A stretch of DNA of 64,000 nt, from NCBI RefSeq assembly GCF_904846055.1, contig NZ_CAJGYV010000001.1, positions 1,178,001 through 1,242,000 on the forward strand, read 5' to 3'. The stretch comes from Psychrobacter ciconiae. Its GTDB lineage: Bacteria > Pseudomonadota > Gammaproteobacteria > Pseudomonadales > Moraxellaceae. The translations under genes were made by a program, and so were the position numbers. The notes under the pieces are model-generated. The model searched no databases. It saw only the letters and a list, made by a program, of their open reading frames with translations, and was not told where the DNA came from. This document shows positions 57,090-64,000 of this stretch, in pieces (the first letter of the stretch is position 1; the number at the start of each line of letters is the position of its first letter).

Positions 57090-59162
57090 ATGATTGAATT
57101 TAAAGAGGTCGCCGTTCGCCGTGATGGTCGGGTGTTGTTTAGTGGTGCTAATTTTCAGCTGCATCCCAATCAAAAAATCGGCTTAACTGGTAATAATGGC
57201 ACAGGAAAATCAACGCTCTTTGCGCTGATTTTGACCCAAATGCAAGCGCTTGGCAATGCTGATGGTCAAAGCGACGAGGTCAGCGTCGATAGCGGCAGCG
57301 TTGCTATTCCTGACAGCTGGCAGGTAGCGCATATGGCGCAAGAGGTGGCGGCAAGTAATCAGTCGGCGATTGATTATGTGTTAAGCGGTGATGAAGAATG
57401 GTTTGCGTTAAATAATAAGCTGAATGATCTTGAAGTACTGAGTGATGATGAGATAGCGCAGCTGCATCAACGCTTTGATGAGATTGATGGCTATAAAACC
57501 CCCACCAAAGCGGCGCAGATCATGGCGGGGCTTGGTTTTTTAAATCATCAGCATGGCTTAACGGTGTCGGAGTTTTCTGGCGGCTGGCGGATGCGATTAA
57601 ATCTTGCCAAAACCTTGATGAGCCGCGCCGATTTATTGCTTTTAGATGAGCCGACCAACCATCTGGACTTAGATGCGATTTTGTGGCTTGAAACTTGGAT
57701 TAATCAGTTTACAGGGCTGATTATTGTCATCTCGCACGATCAAGCGTTTCTTGATGCTACGGTGAATAATATCCTTCACGTGGAACATCAAAAAATCACT
57801 TTGTATTCAGGAAATTATCAGCAGTTTATCCGAACTCGAAGCGAGCGCTTAGCTCAGCAGCAACAAGCCTTTGAAAAGCAGCAAGCAACCCGCGCGCATT
57901 TGGACGACTTTATCCGCCGATTTCGCGCCAAAGCCAGTAAAGCAAAACAGGCGCAAAGTCGGATTAAGCAACTTGAGCGTATGAGCGAATTGACGCCCGT
58001 CATGGCGGACAATCCGTTTAGCTTTCAGTTTTATGCACCTACGCACATGAGCTCGCCTTTGATTGTGATGACGGATGCGAGCATTGGCTACGATAATATT
58101 CCGATGCTAAGCCGCGTGAATTTGCAAGTCACGCCGGATTCTCGAATTGGGCTGTTAGGGATTAACGGCGCAGGAAAATCAACGCTCATTAAAGCGCTCG
58201 TTGGTGAGTTGCCATTGATATCGGGGCAATATCGGGTGTCCGACACGCTAAAGCTTGGCTACTTTAATCAGCATCAAATGGACAGCCTTGATGAAAATGC
58301 CACCCCAATGCAAATGCTGCGCCGCTTGGCAGGATTGACTTCTGACGCCGATTTGCGAGCGTTTTTGGGCAGTTTTGACTTTCGTGGTGAGCGCATCGAT
58401 ACCCAAAGCCGGCTATTTTCAGGCGGCGAGCGGGCGCGGTTAACCCTAGCGCTGATTGTTTGGCAGCGCCCCAACGTCTTAGTGCTTGATGAGCCAACCA
58501 ACCATTTAGACTTGCAAATGCGGCAAGCGCTTACTTTTGCCCTGCAAAGCTTTGAGGGCGCGGTCGTTTTGGTATCGCATGACCGCGAGCTTGTGGCAAA
58601 CGTTTGCGATGAATTGTACCTTGTTCACGACGGCGCGGTTGATGAGTTTGACGGCGACATTCACGATTATGGCAAATGGATTAGCGAGAATAAAAAGCAA
58701 GTTTCACGTGAAACAAAGCAAAACTCGTCACTTGATTCTGGGCAAAAAAGCCGCATTGATTTAAAAGATACTAACAAATCGTCACCGAACCTACCATCAA
58801 GCCCAAATTGCCAAGCGTTACAATCAAACTCATCACCATCAGGCGCTAATAAAAACCAAGCCGAGGGCGAAAAGCTAAGCAAAGACGCTCAGCGTAAGCT
58901 TGCCGCCGAGCAGCGCAAATTGACCGCGCCCATTCGCCGCCGAATTGAAAAGGCTGAAAAGGCGCTAGAGGCGCTAGAAAATAACCTTGCCTTGATTGAC
59001 GAAAGCCTTGCCGACACTGAGCTTTATAATGAGGAGAGAAAAGGCGAGCTATTAGCGCTGCTGGATAACCAAGCAGCTTTACAATCCGAGCAGCTATCGC
59101 AAGAAGAAGAATTGCTTAGCGCCATGAGTGAGCTTGAGGAGATGGAGACCGGATTTGGCTGA
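57090..59162 (+). CDS. ABC-F ATPase (YheS/Uup-like)
   Basis: From ATG 57090 the protein (about 690 residues) has two nucleotide-binding domains with no membrane part. The first has GNNGTGKST, the signature FSGGWRMRLNLAK and LLLDEPTNHLDLDA. The second has GINGAGKST, FSGGERARLTLAL and VLDEPTNHLDL. The inter-domain linker and a C-terminal coiled coil are present. ABC-F proteins of this type act on ribosomes. An upstream start at 56988 would add a hydrophobic segment not found in the family. A parS core in the hydrophilic linker after NBD2 reads VSRET. Confidence 0.9.
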   Translation: MIEFKEVAVRRDGRVLFSGANFQLHPNQKIGLTGNNGTGKSTLFALILTQMQALGNADGQSDEVSVDSGSVAIPDSWQVAHMAQEVAASNQSAIDYVLSGDEEWFALNNKLNDLEVLSDDEIAQLHQRFDEIDGYKTPTKAAQIMAGLGFLNHQHGLTVSEFSGGWRMRLNLAKTLMSRADLLLLDEPTNHLDLDAILWLETWINQFTGLIIVISHDQAFLDATVNNILHVEHQKITLYSGNYQQFIRTRSERLAQQQQAFEKQQATRAHLDDFIRRFRAKASKAKQAQSRIKQLERMSELTPVMADNPFSFQFYAPTHMSSPLIVMTDASIGYDNIPMLSRVNLQVTPDSRIGLLGINGAGKSTLIKALVGELPLISGQYRVSDTLKLGYFNQHQMDSLDENATPMQMLRRLAGLTSDADLRAFLGSFDFRGERIDTQSRLFSGGERARLTLALIVWQRPNVLVLDEPTNHLDLQMRQALTFALQSFEGAVVLVSHDRELVANVCDELYLVHDGAVDEFDGDIHDYGKWISENKKQVSRETKQNSSLDSGQKSRIDLKDTNKSSPNLPSSPNCQALQSNSSPSGANKNQAEGEKLSKDAQRKLAAEQRKLTAPIRRRIEKAEKALEALENNLALIDESLADTELYNEERKGELLALLDNQAALQSEQLSQEEELLSAMSELEEMETGFG
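58701..58714. other. parS: parS-type site 10, inside the ABC-F gene
   Basis: An exact GTTTCACGTGAAAC, 15 of 16 full-consensus bases, about 38 kb right of oriC. It lies in the disordered linker coding region. Confidence 0.8.
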
Positions 59163-59301
59163 TAGAGCTTTGGTGAGACTTAGCTTTGGTATGAGTTGGT
59201 TTTGGCAAGAGTTGGTTTTAATGCCGCGATTTTAATGGTCAATCGATATTGATATCTTAAATAAATAACAACCGCGCTACTTTGATAAAAGGAATAATAA
59301 T

Positions 59302-60312
59302 ATGGCTGAAAAAAACTATTATGACATCTTAGGGGTCAGTAAAGACGCCTCAGACGGTGATATCAAAAAAAAGTACCGCAAGTTGGTTCGTCAATATCAC
59401 CCTGATGTCAGTGACGACCCCAACGCCGATGCCAAAATCGCTGAAATCAATAACGCTTATGAAACCTTGCGCGATAAAGACAAACGCGCTGAATACGACG
59501 CCATACTTGCCAACCCGTTTGCTGGTCAAGGCGGCTTTGGCGGCGGTGCCGGATTTGGTGGCGGTAACTTTGGTGGCAATGCGGGCGGCTTTCGTTGGGA
59601 GGATATCAAAGACCAATTTGGCGAGGGCGGCAGCTTTAATGGGGGCGCGGGCGGATTTCGTTTTGATGATATTTTTTCAGCATTTGGTGGCGGCGCTCGC
59701 GGTCGGCAGTCGCGCGGCGGCTTTGATGATTTTGGCGGCAGCTTTCAGCAAAACCAACAAGGTCAAGATCAACATGCCGAAATCAGCGTCGATTTGGCAT
59801 CGGTTTACACCGGTGACGACTACAGCATCAAGCTGAACGTCCCAACCCGAAACGCCATGGGACAGGTCGATTATGAAAACAAAACGTTAAAAATCAAAAT
59901 CCCAAAAGGCATCACCGAAGGCAAACAAATCAGGCTGTCCGGTCAAGGTGCGGCAGGAATGGGCGGCGGTAAAAACGGCGACTTATTTTTAAAAGTGAAA
60001 ATCACCCACCCAAGTAATATCCGCTTGGATGGCGCAAACGTTTATCAAACGGTGAACATTGCTCCTTGGGAGGCAGCGCTTGGCGATAAAATCAACATCA
60101 CTACCCCTGCCGGAACGCTTGGTGTGAGCATCCCAAAAAACAGCAAATCTGGCAGCAATTTACGCTTAAAAGGCAAAGGCATTCCGGCAAAACAAGCCGG
60201 CGATTTATTTTTAACCTTAAATATCGTCAACCCAGAGGTGAAAACCGATGATGAGCGCGCCGCTTTTGAGCAATTAAAGCAAGCGTTTAGCCACTCAACA
60301 ATCACGCGTTAG
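59302..60312 (+). CDS. cbpA: curved-DNA-binding protein / DnaJ-class co-chaperone CbpA
   Basis: CbpA is a DnaJ paralogue. The J domain starts MAEKNYYDILGVSKDASDGD with QYHPDVSDD (HPD). A long Gly/Phe-rich stretch (about 75-150) follows, then the two C-terminal beta domains without a zinc finger (GKQIRLSGQGAAGMGG, LRLKGKGIPAKQAGDLF). AAAGGAATA precedes the ATG. The next gene encodes its modulator CbpM, 90 bases downstream, which confirms the identity. Confidence 0.94.
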   Translation: MAEKNYYDILGVSKDASDGDIKKKYRKLVRQYHPDVSDDPNADAKIAEINNAYETLRDKDKRAEYDAILANPFAGQGGFGGGAGFGGGNFGGNAGGFRWEDIKDQFGEGGSFNGGAGGFRFDDIFSAFGGGARGRQSRGGFDDFGGSFQQNQQGQDQHAEISVDLASVYTGDDYSIKLNVPTRNAMGQVDYENKTLKIKIPKGITEGKQIRLSGQGAAGMGGGKNGDLFLKVKITHPSNIRLDGANVYQTVNIAPWEAALGDKINITTPAGTLGVSIPKNSKSGSNLRLKGKGIPAKQAGDLFLTLNIVNPEVKTDDERAAFEQLKQAFSHSTITR

Positions 60313-60403
60313 GCTACAGATTAAAACTATAATTATGTTAATAAAATCAATAGGTTGCTAATATAATATAGTCGATAACAAGAAAAATACGAGGACAATA
60401 ACG

Positions 60404-60727
60404 ATGAAGCACTCGCCAGAATTAACCGACATTATCATGGATTTGGATGAGCTGATTGCTGCTTGTGGTCAAGACCGGCAGTGGGTCATTGCCTTAATTG
60501 AAGAAAATATCATTGATTATGATGTCACTGAGCCGCGCGGCTTTTCAGGGTTTCAGTTGACCACCGTTCGCCGCGCTTCACGCTTGAGCCGTGATTTTGA
60601 TGCCAGTGTTCCTGCTATTGGGCTGATTTTAGAACTGCTTGATGAGCTTGAGCAGCTGCGCCAATTTAAACGCCAATGGCAAAGCGACCATCCGGTGATT
60701 GAAGTGGCAGTGACCACGCCAAAATAA
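60404..60727 (+). CDS. cbpM: chaperone modulatory protein CbpM
   Basis: CbpM (107 residues) inhibits CbpA by binding its J domain. The MerR-like helical pattern has LDELIAACGQDRQWVIALIEENII, FSGFQLTTVRRASRLSRDFD and a C-terminal Leu-rich segment (LILELLDELEQLRQ). GAGGAC lies upstream of the ATG. It is translated in tandem with cbpA. Confidence 0.9.
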   Translation: MKHSPELTDIIMDLDELIAACGQDRQWVIALIEENIIDYDVTEPRGFSGFQLTTVRRASRLSRDFDASVPAIGLILELLDELEQLRQFKRQWQSDHPVIEVAVTTPK

Positions 60728-60812
60728 CGCTTTGATAACTGTTATTAAAGTGCCTGTTATTAAGATAATGGCTATTAAAATGAATTTTAAAAATTACCTG
60801 AAATAAAATCAC

Positions 60813-60839
60813 AAAAAAGGGCAATGACGCCCTTTTTTA
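60813..60839. terminator. bidirectional terminator cbpM / sstT
   Basis: AAAAAAGGGC and GCCCTTTTTT pair around a short loop between the convergent genes. Confidence 0.8.
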
Positions 60840-60866
60840 TGTTCAATTCAAAACCGCTTAAGTAAA

Positions 60867-62084
60867 TTATGATGCCGAGTTGCGCGCAAATTTGGGGTCG
60901 GCAGCCGCGGTAAATAACACATCGGTTGATGAGTTAAGCGCCGTTTCGGTTGAGTCTTGAACCACACCAATAATAAAACCAATCGCCACCACTTGCATGG
61001 CAAGGTCGTTTGGAATACTAAATAAGCTGCTGGCAAGCGGAATCAGCAGCAGCGAGCCACCCGGGACGCCCGACGCACCGCAAGCGCTGATGGTCGCCAC
61101 CAAACTTAATAGTAGCGCTGACGCAAAGCTGACCTCGATCCCAAGCGTGTGTGCGGCAGCTAAAGTCAGCACGTTAATGGTAATTGCCGCCCCTGCCATG
61201 TTGATGGTTGCCCCCAGCGGAATGGTGATGGAATACGAGTCCTCTTGTAGCCCAAGCTTTTGCGCAAGGTTCATATTAACCGGAATATTTGCCGCTGAGC
61301 TTCGGGTAAAAAAGGCGGTGATTCCTGATTCTTTAAGGCAGGTAAACACCAGCGGATAAGGGTTTTTGCCAGTTTTGAAAAAGACAATCAGCGGATTAGC
61401 AATCAGCGCGATAAATGCCATACAGCCAACCAAAACCCCAAGAAGTCTTGCATAATCAGCAAGCGCTGAAAACCCAGTTTTGGCAACGACATTGGCAACC
61501 AGTCCCAAAATACCGATGGGCGCGAGCATAATGACCCACTTAACCACTTTGGTGATGGCGTCGGCAAAGTCGGTCACTACAAGGCGCGCGGTACCACTTG
61601 CTTGACGAAGCGCAAAGCCAATGATCGCCCCCCAAGCCAAAATTCCCATATAGTTGGCATTGGCAATGGCGTTGACCGGATTGGCAACGAGGCTTAAGAG
61701 GAGCTTGGTTAACACCTCTTGCAAATTTGCAGGGGGAATATGCTCAACCGTATCTTGAACCAAAACGAGCGTAGTTGGGAATAAAAAACTTGCCGCAACT
61801 GCCGTGAGTGCCGCCAAAAATGTCCCTACCAAATATAAAATGATGACCGGTTTGACAAACACTTCATTGCTGCTTTGGTGCTGACAAATCGCTGCGATGA
61901 CCAAAACAAACACCAAAATCGGCGCAACGGCTTGCAGCGCGCCAACAAACAGCGTCCCCAAAAGCCCAAGCGCAACTCCTGCGGCAGGCGCAAGCCAACC
62001 AATCAGCACGCCAAAGATTAACCCTAAAATAATCAGCGGCACCAGCCCAATGCGCTGATATGCTGCGAGGAATGATTGCATCAT
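60867..62084 (-). CDS. sstT: serine/threonine Na+ symporter SstT
   Basis: SstT imports serine and threonine with Na+ and belongs to the dicarboxylate/amino-acid:cation symporter family. The 405 residues have about nine membrane helices. [21 protein letters not shown] and [17 protein letters not shown] (NMxG) are the SstT forms of the family substrate/sodium motifs, and [17 protein letters not shown] is near the end. AGGGG precedes two adjacent ATGs. Single gene. Confidence 0.93.
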   Translation of the reverse strand: MMQSFLAAYQRIGLVPLIILGLIFGVLIGWLAPAAGVALGLLGTLFVGALQAVAPILVFVLVIAAICQHQSSNEVFVKPVIILYLVGTFLAALTAVAASFLFPTTLVLVQDTVEHIPPANLQEVLTKLLLSLVANPVNAIANANYMGILAWGAIIGFALRQASGTARLVVTDFADAITKVVKWVIMLAPIGILGLVANVVAKTGFSALADYARLLGVLVGCMAFIALIANPLIVFFKTGKNPYPLVFTCLKESGITAFFTRSSAANIPVNMNLAQKLGLQEDSYSITIPLGATINMAGAAITINVLTLAAAHTLGIEVSFASALLLSLVATISACGASGVPGGSLLLIPLASSLFSIPNDLAMQVVAIGFIIGVVQDSTETALNSSTDVLFTAAADPKFARNSAS

Positions 62085-62172
62085 GTCGCCCCTGTTTGGA
62101 AGTCAAAATTCGAGTTGTGAAATTTTGAACTATCGTTATGCTAGATTTGCAGGGATGTTACCATTTTTTCTA

Positions 62173-62338
62173 GGGCGTGTCCTCATTTTAAAAATGAGAT
62201 AAATTGCCGCCAAACAAGGAAAATAGCGCAGTTCATATCAAGATATTAGCCCGCTATTTGACGGTGTTTGGCGAAACTTAGCCGTTTTTAGTCCATTTAG
62301 CTGTTTTTAGCTAAGAGGTTTGAATTGGGGTCACGTCC
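62173..62338. mobile_element. MITE-like nested inverted-repeat element flanked by TA
   Basis: The ends TAGGGCGTGTCCTCA (62171-62185) and, in reverse, TAGGACGTGACCCCA (62340-62326) agree at 12 of 15 bases and include flanking TA on both sides. An inner pair, 62208-62228 and 62252-62273, forms a second imperfect stem around CGCCAAACA/TGTTTGGCG and AAATAGCG/CGCTATTT. No ORF lies inside. This fits a non-autonomous MITE or a decayed IS remnant with a TA target duplication. It lies in the 367-base gap between sstT and holC. Confidence 0.55.
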
Positions 62339-62451
62339 TAAGGTTGGGCTAATAAAACAGTTGCCAGCGGATAAAAGGCACTATCTTAAAGGTGGTTTTG
62401 TCGATCATGAAAGCGTGGTCAAAAAAATTTTAAAACTTAGTATAAAACGGC

Positions 62452-62961
62452 TTAAACTTTAAAATGTTGCAGTTTGCAGCCTTGCTGCTGATAGGATTGG
62501 TATTTTTGCCGACCAAGAACGGTGCTTTGGTCATCAGGAAGTACCAATTCAAGAATTCGGGAAGGGTTTGAATTTTGTGAAGCTGAGTTTTGCAAGCTCG
62601 TTTCAGAATTTAAAATAAGCGCTTTGGGCGTTAAATTAATCACTGCGCCCAAAAAGCCATTAGGCAAAGCTTGGCTTAATAACACGCGCGGTAAGAGGTT
62701 TTTTGAAGTTGTCGCGGTATTGGCATGACTATTTTCGGAAGTCTCGCGGTCATCAATAATTTGATGGGGAATAAAGCTTGTCGCCTCAAAATCCCAAAGC
62801 GCGTCATCGATTTGCGAAAGCTGAGCACTGTCGTCACTTAAGATGATCAATGCTAAGTCACTTTTTTCAATGACGGTTTGGGTCAAGCTGCAAACAAAGC
62901 CCAAGAGGCCTTGGGCTTTAGTCTCACTTAACACATAAAAACTGACAGCAACTGGTGTCAT
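62452..62961 (-). CDS. holC: DNA polymerase III chi subunit
   Basis: HolC links the clamp loader to SSB. The 169-residue protein starts VAVSFYVLSETKAQGLLGF and has DALWDFEATSFIPHQI, the chi-family ALW-F...FIPH signature. It also has low-complexity Asn/Ser insertions (about 95-110 and 145-160), making it longer than E. coli chi (147). The start abuts the pepA stop, and pepA-holC is a classical pair. Confidence 0.88.
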   Translation of the reverse strand: MTPVAVSFYVLSETKAQGLLGFVCSLTQTVIEKSDLALIILSDDSAQLSQIDDALWDFEATSFIPHQIIDDRETSENSHANTATTSKNLLPRVLLSQALPNGFLGAVINLTPKALILNSETSLQNSASQNSNPSRILELVLPDDQSTVLGRQKYQSYQQQGCKLQHFKV

Positions 62962-64000
62962 TTATAAAGCTTCAGCGCTGTTTTTAAGGTATTGCATAAA
63001 TAACGGTACAGGACGACCGGTTGCGCCTTTGTCCTTTCCTGAGTTCCAAGCCGTTCCGGCAATGTCCAGATGCGCCCAAGCTTGACCGTCCTCAATAAAG
63101 CGCGCTAAGAAGCAAGCCGCAGTGACCACGCCAGCATCGCGACCGCCAATGTTTTGAATATCGGCAATCGATGAGTCCAATTGCGATTGATAGTCATCAT
63201 CAAGCGGCATATGCCAGATCAAATCGCCCGATTGACTGCTGGCGTTTTCAAGGGCAAAAAGCACGTCTTCATCATTGCTAAATACCGCTGAGCGAACGTG
63301 ACCTAAGGCAATGACGCAAGCGCCGGTAAGCGTTGCCACATCAATGATAGCGGCTGGCTGATAGCGCTGAACGTAGCATAAGGTGTCGGCGAGCACCAAG
63401 CGACCTTCGGCGTCGGTATTTAAAATCTCAACCGATTTGCCGTTCATGGCTTTGACGATGTCGCCTGGACGGGTGGCATCGCCTGACGGCATGTTTTCAG
63501 CGCAAGCCAAAGCGCCAACGACGTTAATGGGCAATCTTGATTCGCAAAGGGCTTTGATCGTTCCTAGCACGGACGCGGCGCCGCCCATGTCAAATTTCAT
63601 CTCATCCATACCCGCCGCCGGCTTGATTGAAATGCCGCCGGTGTCAAAGGTCACGCCTTTACCAACCAGCGCAATTGGCGCGTCGGGGCTGATGGTTTTG
63701 GTCGGGCTGTCCTCTTTTGCCGATTTCATGGGCAATTTGCTGGTGATGGCTTTAACCACGCCTGATTTGGTTTTGGCGCTGAATTTTGAGCGACCTTGGT
63801 ATTCTAAAATGACCAATTTGCCTTCTTTTTTTGAGCCTTGAGCGACCGCCAAAAAACAGCCCATGCTCAATTCTGTCATTTCGTCTTGACCTAACACATG
63901 AACGGTCAACACGTCGGAATGCGCTTTTGCCAACGCTTGCGCCTGCTCAGCAAGGTACTCAGGAAAGCAGATGTTCCCCGGTTCGTTAGCAACGTCTTGG
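62962..64000 (-). CDS. pepA: leucyl aminopeptidase PepA (5' end outside window)
   Basis: The gene continues beyond base 64000; the visible 346 codons are the catalytic C-terminal part. [15 protein letters not shown], the signature [14 protein letters not shown] (metal and catalytic residues) and [10 protein letters not shown] are clear. The upstream codons read [19 protein letters not shown], matching the start of the catalytic domain. PepA is a manganese/zinc hexameric aminopeptidase, and in some bacteria also a DNA-binding factor. It is followed directly by holC. Confidence 0.95.
   Translation of the reverse strand, partial: QDVANEPGNICFPEYLAEQAQALAKAHSDVLTVHVLGQDEMTELSMGCFLAVAQGSKKEGKLVILEYQGRSKFSAKTKSGVVKAITSKLPMKSAKEDSPTKTISPDAPIALVGKGVTFDTGGISIKPAAGMDEMKFDMGGAASVLGTIKALCESRLPINVVGALACAENMPSGDATRPGDIVKAMNGKSVEILNTDAEGRLVLADTLCYVQRYQPAAIIDVATLTGACVIALGHVRSAVFSNDEDVLFALENASSQSGDLIWHMPLDDDYQSQLDSSIADIQNIGGRDAGVVTAACFLARFIEDGQAWAHLDIAGTAWNSGKDKGATGRPVPLFMQYLKNSAEAL

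Noticed and set aside
57774-57787. CTTCACGTGGAACA in the ABC-F gene as a parS site
   Set aside because: Too many mismatches in the left arm; probably coincidental coding sequence.

Overview
The window is the replication-origin region of a gammaproteobacterial chromosome, most likely Psychrobacter or a close relative in the Moraxellaceae. The evidence is the order mnmE-yidC-yidD-rnpA-rpmH / dnaA-dnaN-recF-gyrB, moderate GC, and a lipoprotein lipase at 38.7 kb that closely resembles, from memory, the cold-active Lip1 of Psychrobacter immobilis. Every named function is read from visible motifs; no database search was possible.

Layout. 0-9.6 kb (minus strand): a metallophosphoesterase, a TIGR01777-family gene broken by one in-frame TAG, tsaC, dprA, a LysM protein, thrC, rsmB and fmt. 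10.1-12.9 kb (plus): a hybrid histidine kinase. 13.0-20.1 kb (minus): ribE, ribD, nrdR, mnmE, yidC, yidD, rnpA, rpmH. 20.1-20.7 kb: oriC with a run of DnaA boxes. 20.7-27.6 kb (plus): dnaA, dnaN, recF, gyrB. 27.7-36.8 kb: rlmF, guaA, a repeat-helical protein of unknown role, a GGCC-type restriction-modification pair (NgoPII/HaeIII type), and a three-gene DUF2157/DUF4401/GDYXXLXY membrane operon. 36.9-50.2 kb: a MATE exporter, lip1, a YheT-type hydrolase, a YigZ protein, rsuA, an unusual DsbC-like protein, dnaJ, dapB, a secretin-like protein, an ornithine-type decarboxylase, def and a GlsB-type membrane protein. 50.5-64 kb: mpl, an NlpE-like lipoprotein, dsbB, gshA, a roadblock protein, erpA, an ABC-F ATPase, cbpA-cbpM, sstT, holC and the 3' part of pepA. 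Gene direction switches from mostly minus to plus at the rpmH-dnaA gap, which places the origin there.

The most striking signals are non-coding. Ten exact copies of the palindrome GTTTCACGTGAAAC, the core of the ParB-binding site parS, lie within about 40 kb of oriC. A second, degenerate class carries CACATG at the centre. Two exact copies form the centre of perfect palindromic transcription terminators (thrC and dnaJ), and four lie inside coding sequence. A second DnaA-box cluster, with two parS-like variants, separates ribD from ribE about 6.7 kb from oriC. A 166-bp nested inverted-repeat element flanked by TA resembles a MITE. GGCC, the predicted target of the resident restriction system, is strongly under-represented by eye.
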